64,000 bases of DNA from contig JABAKD010000009.1 of NCBI GenBank assembly GCA_012845835.1, positions 20,052,318-20,116,317 on the forward strand, written 5' to 3'. The notes under the pieces are model-generated. The model did no database searches. It was not told the DNA's origin and was given only the letters and a program-made list of their open reading frames with translations. This document shows positions 38,101-44,249 of the stretch, in pieces (positions within the stretch are counted from its first letter, which is position 1; each line of letters opens with the position of its first letter). The stretch comes from Undaria pinnatifida (taxonomy: Eukaryota > Sar > Phaeophyceae > Laminariales > Alariaceae). The position numbers were made by a program, and so were the translations under genes.

Positions 38101-41100
38101 TTTTCGATGGGCACGGCAGTTGCCTTGTCAAAAATTGTGAGCAGTAAACAAGAATTCGCGCAGGCAGCTAGCTTCAGGCTTGTACGAACTGTTTACTTCC
38201 AGCACTTTGGCGGACGCGTGTCGTGGCGACGGCGGGAATCGAACGCCGACACCATGCTAGCCTAACAGTAGGGTTGAGCGGTTGTAGTATCATACCGGTA
38301 CTCCTTACTCGAAGCTTTTGACGCCTGCAAGGCACCATGTATTAAAGTATTAACTGGCGTTAGCGTGTACGACGTACCACTCTAAAAGGAAGGATATTAT
38401 GCAAGTTTTTTGCGACTGACGCCGCCCGCTCAATGACGAGAGTTCAAGACCTTGATACATAAGTGGCAGCCAGTAAACATGATGGGAAGAAACTGACCAT
38501 GGCTACACCTTCCGTGTTTGTTTTCATGGGGATGAAGTCAACGCGGCTATTAACAGAAGGATATATCGTACGCAACATCAATTTGTAATATATACGTATA
38601 GGACTCCAAAATACAGGAAGCCTAGAATCTATTGAAAAGCTGGAGCAATCAGCTGCGAAGAATGCCGGCGTCCGCGACTGTCTCAAAATAGTGGTTAACC
38701 TCGGATAACGGCGAAAAAAATCGACTTCATGAGTTCTAAAAAGTCCACAAAGAACTCTTTTCAAAGCCAAAACAGGTATGACGCGAAGTGTGAGAGCGCG
38801 AGTAGGCAAAACATACAACTTGGCGAACAGTGGGAATGCTGAACTCTCTAGAGATAAAAAGAAGGCAAGTACTGGGGGCGGGGACGGAGGGCGACACTTG
38901 CCTGTGACAACGGCTTGTCCAGAAGGACGCTGAGGGAAAAGCCTCCTACGAGTTGAGCTGGGTTTGAGCTGGGATGTAAAAGCGATGATGAAAAACAGAT
39001 AAATAAACCACCGTGGGTACGTAATTCCTGTCTGTCCGAAACTCAACGTTTGAGCGCACCCACAACAGTGACTTGTGGTCTATGATGCGTAGGGGACGGA
39101 ATAGACGTGCCGAAAGTGCAAGAGCTTGGGCTGGCAAAACTCGATGCGAAATCGACGAGTAGTGGGAATGCTGAACTCTCAGGCGGCACAGGTGAAAGCC
39201 GGTATCGGGTGGGGGGCGAAGGGAATGACGCCAGTGCCGTCCTGGTTACGCCTTTCGTTCCAACTGTTATTTACTTTTGGTTTTTTCATCTTTCAAATAC
39301 TTGTATATATTTTCAAGGGTATATCAGGTAAGGTATACTTATACCCAGGTAAATTTTTGAGGTCGTACCTAACGTACCTAAAACTTGGGTAAGGTATTGA
39401 CAGCCGTACCTAACGTACCTAACACTTCGGTAAGGCATCAGGATCCGTACCTAAGGTACCTAAAACTTAGGTAAGGTATTGAGTTCGCCCCAAGGCTCGT
39501 ACCCAAAGCCGGGTATTTCATCGACGGCAATGCCTACACCCGGGTAAGTATTGGAGCGGCGTACCTATCGTACCTAAAACTTAGGTAAGGCACCGAGGTT
39601 CGCACCTAACGTACCCAACACTTGGGTAAGGTATCGGGGTCCGTACCTAACGTAACTAAAACTTAGGTAAGGTATTGAGGTCTCCCCAAGGCTCCTACTT
39701 AAACCCGGGTATTTCGTCGACCGGCATACCCATACCCGGGTAAGTATTGGGGCGGCGTACCTATCGTACCCAAAAGTTAGATAAGGTATCGTGGTCCGTA
39801 CCCAAGTGCGTGTACGAGTGCGTACACGGGTACGTACCCGGGTACGAACCCCTACAAAAAACGTCAGATTGGTGGGGCTCGGCACTAGAACAGTAGTAGC
39901 AATCTACTGGCAGCAGCCAGTTATTGGCAGCAGCTCTTTACGACTGGGTCTGCCAGTAGACGCTGCTGGTATGTTTGATCTGACGTCCATCCAAGAAACG
40001 CGACAATATTGTTTTAACGAAATACCATGACCGGATTTTTTTTAAGCTGGGCGACAGCCTATTACAAAACCACCGCGATTAGCAACATCAGTTGCGAGAG
40101 TACACGAACGACGCCCCACGAGCCCCTTCTCGTCGACAACGCTTCGGCACGGCAAAATCGTCAATGAATGGCTTTTGTGGTCTCCACCGGCATATCGTAC
40201 ATGTCCTGCGCGCCCCCGTTTATCCTGTAAACAAGCTTGGGAGTGATCACGGCGACTGCTGCCTTGCCCGCGGTCGCCTCTATCATTCCTCGCTCGAGAG
40301 CTGGCTCGGGACTACCCTGTGCGCTGGTTCCCACGCTCGGTGAAGCTTGGCCCTCGTGGTCTCCACCACCAGTAGTTCCGATCATTGTCCACGCCGCTAC
40401 TTTACTCTCTGGGTTGGGCACGTCTGGGCGACAGGTGCCCTGGGTGTGTGCCCCAGGTGGCAGGTGTCCTGGGTGTGTGCCCCAGGTGGCAGGTGTCCTG
40501 GGTGTGTGGCAGGGAGGTCGCATGCCGAATTTGCCGTGCGAATTTGGTCTCGCAGATGACGTCATGAGTACTTTGCATGACGTACACATTTCGGGTATGG
40601 CATTTGAGCTCGTACGTATACCCGGGTATTTCGTCGATGGGTATACCTATACCACGGGGCAAGTATTGGGGCGACGAACCTATCGTACCTAACACTTAGA
40701 TAAGGTATCGACGTCCGTACCTAACGTGCCTAACACTTAAGTAAGGTATCGGGGTCCGTACCTAACATACCTAACACTTGTGCAAGGTATTGAGGTCGTT
40801 CTTAGGCTCGTACCTAAACCCGGGTATTTCGTCGTATACCCGGAAGTATTAGAGCGGCGTACCTATCGTACCTAAAACTTAGGTAAGGCATCGAGGTTCG
40901 TACCTAACGTACCTAACACGTAGGTAAGGTGTCGAGGCCGGTACCTGATGTACCTAAGCGTCGGGTACGGGTATTTTCCCCGGGTATACCCAAGTATGTA
41001 CCTTACCTAACATACCCTTGTAATCTCTTCTTTATTCTTCTTCTGTGCTTCAAGAATAGTCTGGTGGGCTGGCTTGCATGTTTTCGTTTCTCGCCCCCGT

Positions 41101-42606
41101 GCTCATTACGGTTAGCATGGCATGGCCAAATCACCTTGCTGTGTTCGCAATGTGTTTCTCTGTCTCGTAGTTTGTGACCACAGAACTCGTCTCTCTATGA
41201 GGCATCAGTACGGACAATGGTACACTGGTTGTGCTAAATGTAGATGGGTGCAATATCAGTTTAGCGTGAAGAAAACACACACTATACGGCAGTCTACAGC
41301 ACTTGAAGTTCTTAAATTTTTGGCAGATACAAATTTCAGGCTCGAGTTTTAAACGAAAATAAAAACACGGCTTGTTTTGTACTGAGAAATGAAAACAGTG
41401 TAGCACACACCCTTACGAGGTACCTCGCTGGAAATAGGAGATTCTTAACTGGTGGCGCGCACTGGCTGTAGTATGATACAGAACCGGGAAACCGGGATGT
41501 GACCCAGGCTCGAATTCATAATTCAGAAAGGGTGTGTTGCACAATAATATGAACTGCATCTGTTCCCGACTTTCGTATTTCCCCGGAATATCAGGCTGAG
41601 TTTCTTGCTACCGGTTAACTCTTTCTTAGGCGAGGGTCGGCAGTGATATCATATCATACTATACTCGCCGTTCGAGTAGCTCTTGCAAGTGCGTCGCATG
41701 CGCAACATCACATAGTCTATATATAGTCAATATCGATACCGCTGCTCCTTCGTATGCTTGCCGTTTAGCAACAGCGGAACCTGGTATGTTCCGCACAGCC
41801 TTGCAGGACGCTATTGACGGGAACTGCTGCTGTGGTTGATTGCCGACATGGAAACGAAACGAGACTGAGATCACAACGAAGCTGGTAGCTGGCGGTACGC
41901 TCACCTCCGCCTCAATCCCCTTCCACACCGAACGCGTTCAACACATTCGCAGCCACGCATTTCGCCCACGCTGGTCCACCATTTCTAGCGACAAAGACAC
42001 TTCAGCGGTGAGAGATCGATAATTTCGTCGAAAATCATCTCTGCAAGCTGTGCGTGATACTTCAATCGCGCAGTTACAGGGAGACCCATCCATGCATATC
42101 ATGTATACGAGCACTCAAGGACAGCGACGGTACAACAGCAGTACTGGTACTCGCACGAGTATGCCAGTATGCCCTTTACAGTTCTTCTACATGCCACAGA
42201 CCTTTAGACTAGACTATTAATAGACTAGACTATATCAACAACGACAAGAACAACAAGAACAACAACAACGACGACGACGACAACGACGACCACAACAACG
42301 ACTACAGTACCTCAAAAATAGCGTTGAGCGTGCCTCCTCCAGAACCAATCCTGACTCCTTCTGGATCAGACACTGCAAGTATCAGCATCTCCTTGGTACC
42401 CCTCCCGCCCACCCTATGCACAAGCTCGTCGAGGTACGCCTGCGAAGCTCTCGGGTTCGGCGCAGTGATAGCGATGCAATCGAACGGGCACGCTTCCGGC
42501 ACGTAGCACAGCCTGTGACTGCAAGCTCCAATCATGATGTTATGGTGCTCTCCTCGATCTAGTTCCTCTCCTGGCGCTGAGTCCTTGTCGCCCGCCACAG
42601 TATTTG
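6443..42606 (-). CDS. bifunctional L-fucokinase / GDP-L-fucose pyrophosphorylase, 20 exons
   Basis: Cytosolic salvage enzyme that phosphorylates free L-fucose to fucose-1-phosphate (GHMP kinase half) and converts it with GTP to GDP-fucose (pyrophosphorylase half). Motifs seen in order: nucleotidyltransferase GSGGGTLNA (exon 1), [11 protein letters not shown] (exon 2), HLGTTPEL (exon 4), [10 protein letters not shown] (exon 6), FGARDDIK (exon 7), ARLFPV (exon 8), kinase motif 1 [11 protein letters not shown] (exon 13), motif 2 [14 protein letters not shown] (exon 14), [10 protein letters not shown] (exons 15-16) and motif 3 CGAGGGGF (exon 20). Every junction proposed is phase-consistent. The visible length, about 1,600 codons, exceeds the roughly 1,050-1,100 residues usual for FKGP, mainly through a glutamine-rich insertion in exon 13 and an enlarged middle. 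The initiator exon was not found: upstream of exon 1 the frame meets a stop and an acceptor-like tract. All catalytic motifs look intact, so the gene is probably functional. Confidence 0.93.
6679..8633. other. FKGP intron 19
   Basis: A 2-kb intron. A SINE-like element occupies about 7920-8262. The remainder has no recognised feature. Confidence 0.7.
7920..8262 (+). mobile_element. SINE, degenerate, tRNA-related
   Basis: Shares with the clearer copies at 63.5 kb and 59 kb the order GACTTTTTCT, CTCGAT...ATCGACGAGCAGTG, TGCTGAACC, ACCGGGGG and CTGTGACCACGGCTTG, followed by an A-rich end. The internal CTCGAT...TGCTG block is present twice. The tRNA-like head is poorly preserved (ACTTTCGAGCCCCC for the B box). 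Confidence 0.7.
8634..8748 (-). CDS. FKGP exon 19: kinase C-terminal helices
   Basis: Encodes [20 protein letters not shown] and [12 protein letters not shown]; the YW..KK pattern is conserved. Acceptor GCTCTGCCCAG|GGG, donor CCAG|GTACGT, phase 1. Confidence 0.93.
9748..9814 (-). CDS. FKGP exon 18: [10 protein letters not shown] segment
   Basis: A 67-bp exon encoding [20 protein letters not shown], then VR, which follows RLAR directly as in other FKGPs. Acceptor CATGGATAG|G, donor CAGG|GTAAGG. Confidence 0.92.
10350..10444 (-). CDS. FKGP exon 17: [10 protein letters not shown] segment
   Basis: Encodes [20 protein letters not shown] and [12 protein letters not shown], matching the conserved YTG..RLA segment. 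Acceptor TCTCCTGTTAG|GTG, donor GCCAG|GTCAGA. Most of this exon and its acceptor are repeated exactly 215 bp upstream, but only this copy has the donor. Confidence 0.93.
10373..10802. repeat. exact 215-bp tandem duplication spanning FKGP exon 17
   Basis: 10373-10587 and 10588-10802 are identical over 215 bp as far as I can read. The unit contains the branch/acceptor region of exon 17 and its first 72 coding bases, but not the donor. Confidence 0.92.
10588..10659 (-). pseudogene. duplicated partial copy of FKGP exon 17
   Basis: Identical to the first 72 bases of exon 17, with its own intact acceptor (TGTTAG|GTG). After the coding stretch LVLVF it runs into intron sequence with no nearby donor. 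If the transcript used this acceptor the reading would continue into non-homologous sequence, so the copy is probably skipped. It may also be an assembly duplicate. Confidence 0.8.
11106..11185 (-). CDS. FKGP exon 16: [10 protein letters not shown]
   Basis: Continues the kinase with [19 protein letters not shown] and NLPLQ. The QDQ.GG signature is characteristic of fucokinase-type GHMP kinases. Acceptor CCTCTGCCAG|GT, donor CTGCAG|GTACTG, phase 0. Confidence 0.95.
11868..11966 (-). CDS. FKGP exon 15: [10 protein letters not shown] segment
   Basis: A 99-bp exon encoding [14 protein letters not shown] and [16 protein letters not shown], the helix leading into the GGG.QDQ motif. Acceptor CTGCATACAG|GG, donor GCCG|GTGAGT, phase 1 on both sides. 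Confidence 0.93.
12990..13252 (-). CDS. FKGP exon 14: kinase motif 2
   Basis: Encodes [32 protein letters not shown] and [16 protein letters not shown]; the last is the ATP-phosphate-binding loop of GHMP kinases. The acceptor TTTCCCCAG|A gives phase agreement with exon 13; a second AG 21 bp further in (CCCGCAG) has a better tract but the wrong phase. Donor GCTG|GTGAGG. Confidence 0.95.
13515..13640. repeat. short imperfect tandem repeat in FKGP intron 13
   Basis: Variants of AATAGCTATAAC and ACACACTA repeated several times over about 120 bp, AT-rich, inside the intron between exons 13 and 14. Confidence 0.7.
13870..14833 (-). CDS. FKGP exon 13: Gln-rich insertion and kinase motif 1
   Basis: The largest exon, 964 bp. 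It starts [20 protein letters not shown], conserved just before the kinase, then runs through about 200 non-conserved residues: two related blocks, each beginning [15 protein letters not shown], with charged RERE/QEEK stretches and glutamine tracts of 5 to 12. Then comes [18 protein letters not shown], the N-terminal motif of the GHMP kinase fold, and [11 protein letters not shown]. Acceptor TTCGCAG|AT, donor TTCGC|GTGAGT. The insertion is in frame and sits between domains, so activity need not be lost. Confidence 0.93.
14157..14196 (-). repeat. CAG/CTG microsatellite coding for polyglutamine
   Basis: A run of about a dozen CTG units on the plus strand, read as Gln codons in FKGP exon 13. Shorter CTG runs occur near 14360 and 14500. 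The opposite strand is also open here and reads as polyleucine, which is a shadow. Confidence 0.9.
15300..15470 (-). CDS. FKGP exon 12: HRSGP segment
   Basis: Encodes [20 protein letters not shown] and [21 protein letters not shown] with a following W is a conserved FKGP feature. Acceptor GCTGCAG|GT, donor ACAG|GTAAGG. Phase 1 on both sides. Confidence 0.92.
15967..16262 (-). CDS. FKGP exon 11: helical segment
   Basis: The 3' half encodes [20 protein letters not shown], then [18 protein letters not shown], matching the FKGP helical region before the HRSGP motif. The donor GGGAG|GTGAAC is clear. The acceptor is uncertain: 16262 and 16244 both fit the phase of exon 10, and others (near 16290 or 16252) would fit if exon 10 were skipped. 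Confidence 0.8.
16612..16699 (-). CDS. FKGP exon 10 (probable)
   Basis: An 88-bp segment between TTTCTACCGGCAG and AAAG|GTGAGG, in phase with exon 9 and with a usable acceptor of exon 11. It encodes [19 protein letters not shown], then [10 protein letters not shown] cannot match this to a conserved FKGP segment, so it could also be a lineage-specific or spurious exon. Confidence 0.45.
17238..17491 (-). CDS. FKGP exon 9 (probable)
   Basis: A 254-bp open segment with a strong acceptor (CCCACCCGACTGCAAG|C) and a good donor (CAAG|GTGAGG), in phase with exon 8 before it and exon 10 after it. It encodes [20 protein letters not shown] and other helical sequence in the place where FKGP has a poorly conserved helical middle. 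Phase agreement and position support it; the residues themselves are not diagnostic. Confidence 0.55.
17492..21874. other. FKGP intron 8, decayed repeats
   Basis: 4.4 kb without recognisable exons on the minus strand. The plus strand is unusually rich in A and C over about 18.4-20.8 kb and shows several short open frames without known motifs. A near-perfect inverted repeat lies at 20043-20074. Pieces resemble the 22.8-23.0 kb part of intron 7. I read it as one or more old inserted elements. Confidence 0.5.
20043..20074. repeat. inverted repeat, 14-bp arms with one bulge
   Basis: TTATGCCGCTTTCGG is followed after a 3-base spacer by CCGAAGCGGCATAA, giving a stable potential hairpin. No run of T or A follows that would suggest a terminator. 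Confidence 0.75.
21875..22209 (-). CDS. FKGP exon 8: ARLFPV and helical segment
   Basis: Begins [13 protein letters not shown], then [10 protein letters not shown], a Ser-rich low-complexity stretch, and [16 protein letters not shown] with FKWRKHLEE. These match the stretch after the pyrophosphorylase in FKGP (ARLFP, LW, W...RLSL.E). The acceptor AATCAAG|GCG is in phase 0 with exon 7. The donor is GGGAG|GTAGGC, phase 2. Confidence 0.9.
23040..23560. repeat. minisatellite, about 60-73-bp unit, some 8 copies
   Basis: Units contain TTCTGATTGGTTGA, a CTCAAGTGAGGAACTA-like box and GTCATTGGTCAAGTAATT in fixed order, with point differences between units. The array is open in one frame on each strand, which gives a Ser/Arg-rich repetitive reading; this is taken as a by-product of the unit rather than a gene. 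Confidence 0.85.
23705..23815. repeat. short tandem repeat, CATCAACATAAT-like
   Basis: About 110 bp of variants of CAACATAAT and CAACATCAT within FKGP intron 7, close to the exon 7 donor. Confidence 0.85.
23882..24147 (-). CDS. FKGP exon 7: FGARDDIK segment
   Basis: Encodes [45 protein letters not shown] and [14 protein letters not shown], which follow the FKGP pattern (LQ.xxL, FG.xDD.K, CG.xW, D..LW). Acceptor TATCTCCAG|AT; donor TCG|GTGAGT, a perfect consensus; ends in phase 0. Confidence 0.93.
24492..24915 (+). repeat. 5' LTR
   Basis: 424 bp, TG...CA termini. The second half is pyrimidine-rich (CTCTCCC/CTTTCC), as in the partner LTR. Immediately downstream is a primer-binding-site candidate. 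Confidence 0.92.
24916..24933 (+). promoter_or_regulatory. candidate primer-binding site, half-tRNA-Met type
   Basis: The first bases after the 5' LTR, GGTTATGAGCC, are complementary to GGCTCATAACC, a sequence with a CAT anticodon as found in the anticodon arm of methionine tRNAs. Internal priming by a cleaved initiator tRNA-Met is known for Drosophila copia. Use of the same strategy here is inferred from the sequence match only. Confidence 0.5.
25022..26086 (+). CDS. gag-like protein of the LTR element
   Basis: 354 codons starting 107 bp after the 5' LTR. Near the N terminus is [20 protein letters not shown], with the pattern of copia-type Gag (UBN2-like) proteins, and later [18 protein letters not shown], which matches their central helix. 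A basic GRGSAM-type linker is followed by a decayed zinc knuckle: [14 protein letters not shown] lacks the second Cys and the His of a CCHC finger. The N terminus is a serine/alanine run ([14 protein letters not shown]) from a CAGCATCAG-like repeat. Probably once a functional capsid protein; RNA binding is likely impaired. Confidence 0.75.
   Translation: MTTASASASAISISISITMGESTKAGDAVDKLVRALNGKFNGLKFDVWKRTAQSGISMRHAGISDILEGRPCPEPKLINPRPSSIRSRPSRAVPRSQAADETDTQSGETPSAETAENVQPDAGSTPVDTAHLLPSSSGYSTLPAATSVSWATDDNISNLGDIKNWHRDNRLLFGFLFLSTSGAAASFLLQFKRKRGELANGKAAWDGMVAKYQNSTRQRRRMLKQQLNQMAMTNGQEPDIFTIEEYFLRDELVDMGEVFNDDSILDRVLEGLTEEYLQIKYSAGADDHFTLDRAVITMRIMYANKAMRNGPSRKAKGRGSAMVVTSTPSTIVTCSLFKKPGRRFQNCFKRKGTM
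26288..27085 (+). CDS. second ORF of the LTR element, unrecognised protein
   Basis: 265 codons if started at 26288. The first part (to about residue 45) is Thr/Ala/Pro-rich and ends in [11 protein letters not shown], resembling the linker before the copia protease. Then the sequence changes abruptly to a pyrimidine-rich stretch and an internal ATG near 26491, followed by about 200 residues of ordinary-looking globular protein rich in Arg, Tyr and Leu (for example [20 protein letters not shown] and [19 protein letters not shown]). No protease, integrase or RT motif is present and I recognise no family. It may be a sequence captured in place of pol. Whether it is translated is unknown. Confidence 0.5.
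   Translation: MEAYVPVTHAPSTTAAATTAATSTSFATPPCPSSPPVGIGYYFIASQPFSLSLSKRFFSLFFCLPSTSMTSINYYPNGTPINPRGQALEAQRLRESSRSGRDNSRRYTGFARTNCRDAQGIFGGARYNLLKYIKVPGQTRLERKDMAAKLKRHGLLKRSEYATINMFIKSLQYLNKRDYLLFFTESRVDNFSVRAWIGDSVAEPLDFLLASSMYSDIAERLSSISYVSQPHRMSKHGRDLTVSQSRGDFYRSGNFSRGVGVWLYR
27086..27806 (+). other. non-coding tail of the LTR element
   Basis: AT-rich stretch between the second ORF and the 3' LTR. No open frame of note. The bases before the 3' LTR (ATTAAGGGTGCG) are only weakly purine-rich, so the polypurine tract is not obvious. Confidence 0.6.
27807..28247 (+). repeat. 3' LTR
   Basis: 441 bp, alignable over its full length to the 5' LTR with about 8% mismatch and several small indels, including an extra CTTACGTTTGAAT-like stretch near 27910. 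Followed directly by the target duplicate GTATT. Confidence 0.92.
28600..28670 (-). CDS. FKGP exon 6: [10 protein letters not shown] segment, GC donor
   Basis: A 71-bp exon encoding [18 protein letters not shown]. No GT donor keeps phase with exon 7. The only site that does is GGCAG|GCGAGT, a non-canonical GC donor that otherwise matches the consensus well, joining to ATTAT in exon 7 to make an Asp codon. Confidence 0.8.
28935..29051 (-). CDS. FKGP exon 5: beta-helix segment
   Basis: Short exon encoding [20 protein letters not shown], then E-H and the first two bases of a Cys codon. The alternating small/hydrophobic pattern is that of a left-handed beta-helix, and it corresponds to the part of animal fucokinases just before HLQG. 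Acceptor GAACAG|G, donor CACTG|GTGAGG. Confidence 0.88.
30022..30244 (-). CDS. FKGP exon 4: pyrophosphorylase, HLGTT segment
   Basis: Encodes [11 protein letters not shown] and [16 protein letters not shown], a strongly conserved FKGP segment linking the catalytic core to the C-terminal beta-helix. The acceptor CACCCCCCTTAG|GC and the donor GCTAG|GTGCGC fit both neighbours in phase. Confidence 0.92.
30774..31072 (-). CDS. FKGP exon 3: pyrophosphorylase core, continued
   Basis: Starts with one base completing an Arg codon, then [14 protein letters not shown]. Further on are [20 protein letters not shown] and [13 protein letters not shown], the conserved dead-end loop and helix of the pyrophosphorylase domain. 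Acceptor GATGCAG|G, donor GACGACG|GTGCGG, phase 1. Confidence 0.92.
31532..31992 (-). CDS. FKGP exon 2: pyrophosphorylase core
   Basis: Carries [31 protein letters not shown], a [12 protein letters not shown] segment and NHGVY, matching the fucose-1-phosphate guanylyltransferase core of FKGP. The acceptor TTTTGTGCAG|ATC keeps phase 0 with exon 1; the donor GGCAG|GTGGGT ends in phase 2. A pyrimidine-rich AG about 85 bp further upstream would put a stop in frame after exon 1, so the inner acceptor was chosen. An extra small exon inside the 10-kb intron cannot be excluded. Confidence 0.9.
32390..34600. repeat. G-tract repeat family, copy 1
   Basis: The stretch 32458-32720 is closely similar to 53750-54010. 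It is followed by repeated modules with TTATCA..TG.ATCCTG, GATAATGAGGTGATATC and GGGGCGTTTGAACAAG boxes, separated by pure G runs of up to about 27 on the plus strand. The family continues past 34190 with TTTCTGACATCGCTAATTAT-type sequence that is also found at 56290. No coding capacity was seen. Confidence 0.8.
34480..35300. repeat. three related units of about 300 bp
   Basis: Units at about 34480, 34775 and 35170 share GTGGTTTACCGCA, TGTGCTTCCTTTTCA-like and GATGTCAC.ACTATTGAACGCGA boxes. They appear to be local amplification of the end of the G-tract family. Confidence 0.7.
35900..36390. repeat. tandem array, about 100-bp unit, 4-5 copies
   Basis: Each unit contains TTTTTGCTACACGTGTACGT, GATGTTCTAG, CGTTATCGTATTGTATCAG and GGTGTTTTCGAATACAT. 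It ends in a run of more than 20 G at 36385-36408. Confidence 0.85.
38222..38268 (-). other. tRNA-like 3' half
   Basis: On the minus strand GTGTCGGCGTTCGATTCCCG, followed by CCGTCGCCA, looks like a tRNA T-arm and 3' acceptor strand. No matching GGCGACG 5' strand lies in the expected place, so it is not a complete tRNA gene. It may be a tRNA pseudogene or SINE head. Confidence 0.35.
38818..39190 (+). mobile_element. SINE body fragments
   Basis: 38818-38932 and 39127-39185 contain the body blocks seen in the complete SINEs (ATCGACGAGTAGTGGGAATG, TGCTGAACTCT, TGTGACAACGGCTTGTCCAG) without a tRNA-like head. Two truncated copies, or one interrupted copy. Confidence 0.6.
39300..39840. repeat. minisatellite, about 41-bp unit, block 1
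   Basis: Variants of CGTACCTAACGTACCTAA, CACTTGGGTAAGGTATCG and GGTCCGTACC in tandem, interspersed with ACCCGGGTA boxes. The GTAC and CCCGGG cores make many units locally palindromic. Confidence 0.85.
40610..41010. repeat. minisatellite, about 41-bp unit, block 2
   Basis: The same unit as at 39300-39840. The 770 bp between the blocks is unrelated and contains its own short duplicates of GGTGTCCTGGGTGTGTGCCC near 40430-40510. Confidence 0.85.
42228..42300. repeat. microsatellite AACAACGACGAC-like
   Basis: About 70 bp of CAACAA/CGACGA triplet variants, immediately downstream of the FKGP exon 1 donor on the transcribed strand. Confidence 0.8.
42311..42606 (-). CDS. FKGP exon 1 (first one seen): nucleotidyltransferase motif
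   Basis: Encodes [14 protein letters not shown] and, near its end, [19 protein letters not shown], the sugar-nucleotide-binding loop typical of FKGP and related pyrophosphorylases. The donor is GAG|GTACTG, phase 0. The start is set at an acceptor-like AG after a long pyrimidine-rich stretch, because the frame has a TGA at 42614-42616 and no ATG before the conserved region. An upstream exon with the initiator is therefore expected but was not located. Confidence 0.88.
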
Positions 42607-43308
42607 CTGCTCTTCACAGGGCACAGGTCGCAAGTCACAGGGCAAAGGTCGCAAGGGGGACAAGGGAGATGCAATCAATCAGCGAAGAGCGAAAACAGAA
42701 AAAGCGGAGCAATTCCGCAAGATCGTGCATCCCAGCGCAGGAATCCCTCACATCGATCAATGAACTCCTTTTCTCCGTCTCCGGTCCTTGTTCTGTTCTA
42801 CTTCTTCCTCTCTTCATCGTCTTCACCAGGATGCGCTGCTCCCCCCACCACCGCGGTGAATCAACGTGTGCGTAACGCGTTCATCTGGCATTCGACGAGC
42901 GGCTTCCGCGGCCAATGAGCAAAACATAATTCAGACCTAGACGTGGGGATGAAGAGCGAGCTGGCGATGCCAAGTCTGGAGAGTGGCGATGCGGCGAACT
43001 CTTCGCTGCTAAACCCTGGGTCTATCCCTCTTGTGCCTGTAAAATCGCGACGTTGGCGCCACACGGTGAGACGTCAAAGCAGACTTTGGAGCAGACCATA
43101 GCACAGGCAGCTACAGGCTGCAGTGCTTGACCTGCAACGCTGGGATTGGATCCCTCTGTGGGTATTGCATCTGCTGCTGTGTGTATTTTTGTTCGAATGT
43201 TGACCTGTATTGGTACTTACCTGAAAGGGTTGCTCATGCTACGCCTCACGCGCTTGCCAAGACAGCTTCCGAGAAAATAGAGGCGATAGTGTATAACGGC
43301 AGTACAGT
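42607..43308. other. region upstream of FKGP exon 1
   Basis: Should contain the missing FKGP initiator exon and promoter, or the start of another intron. Minus-strand ATGs followed by possible donors exist (for example near 42820), but none has both the correct phase and supporting conservation, so no start is proposed. Confidence 0.4.
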
Positions 43309-43862
43309 ACAAGGGCTTCGCTCGCGGGCGGCTGGACGCACCCGCTACGCTCGCGGAAAGAGGAATGGACATTCAGTAGAAAGGCGGAAAAGAAGCACGA
43401 ATGGCACAACTGGCGACTTGGAAATGCCAAGAGGTCTATATAGTACAACGATAAAGGATGGAGACGATTATGATTATGAGTTTGCTATTATCATCCATTC
43501 GCCCAGTCCATGATGAACGCGTCGGAGGACTTGCTTGGCATATCCTTCCACCTCTCAGGTAGCACCTGTGCACTTATTAATAGCTCTCTCTAAGTCGATC
43601 ATCAATAATAAGTTATCGCAGTGCATAAACACCAGGCACGCGCTTGTCAAGGATAGACAGGAAAACTACAACTTAAGATGTAAAGGAGCGCAGTGCCAAA
43701 AAAAAACATGCTGGAAGCAGGAACTTGAACGCACACACCGCAAACATGTGAAGTACATTTGTACTCCCAAGGACGAAGAGCATGCATTTAGGCATAATAG
43801 TGCTCAAAAAACGATGCGGGTATATAGAAACCACAACTTAACGTTCTATAGAGAACGTGCTG

Positions 43863-44033
43863 TCAACATTGCTTTCGAAGGAGCATGCAGGCTTGCTTGG
43901 ACTCCTCCTCAGCGGAGGTACCCAGCACCTTGCAATCTTGTTTTTTGTCGATGATCTTGTGGATCTGTCCACAAACGTTGAAGCATAGCGGGAGGACGTC
44001 GATAAGTATGTGTAAAAAAGTATTCGTACTTCT
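43863..44033 (-). pseudogene. copy A, last exon e'
   Basis: Open to a TGA shared with copy B. Encodes RILIDVL-like sequence as HILIDVLPLCFNVCGQIHKI and EEESKQACMLLRKQC; several Cys are conserved between copies. Confidence 0.7.
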
Positions 44034-44249
44034 CTCCAGCAGACGTCGTAACCATCCAAAATATTGGAGCTCCTTCTTTCGTTGATGGTAATTGTTATGG
44101 TATTGTTGTACTTGCTCTTGGTACTTGGAAGAAGAGCCGCACTGCATATATCCGTACGCAATCCCCTAGTCTCGAGCAAGAGACATGGATGTCTCGAATA
44201 TTAATAGGGACTCGTGACACACAGGACGCAAGATAAGAGTAGAACGTAC

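Larger units (their letters stand above)
31993..42310. other. FKGP intron 1, 10.3 kb of repeats
   Basis: No segment with FKGP similarity was found on the minus strand. It contains the G-tract repeat family (32390-34600), related repeats (34480-35300), a 100-bp tandem array (35900-36390), SINE remnants (38818-39190), a GTACCTAA-type minisatellite in two blocks and a CAACAACGA-type microsatellite. About 37.1-38.2 kb and 41.0-42.2 kb show nothing recognisable. Confidence 0.7.

Noticed and set aside
38444-39046. 200-codon minus-strand frame
   Set aside because: Its end overlaps SINE body fragments and there is no motif or splice context.
43491-43565. Possible 3' exon of copy A (VLPERWKDMPSKSSD, then stop), also present near 49770 in copy B
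   Set aside because: The preceding exon already ends in a stop shared by both copies, and the two versions differ by adjacent non-conservative changes; kept only as a note.
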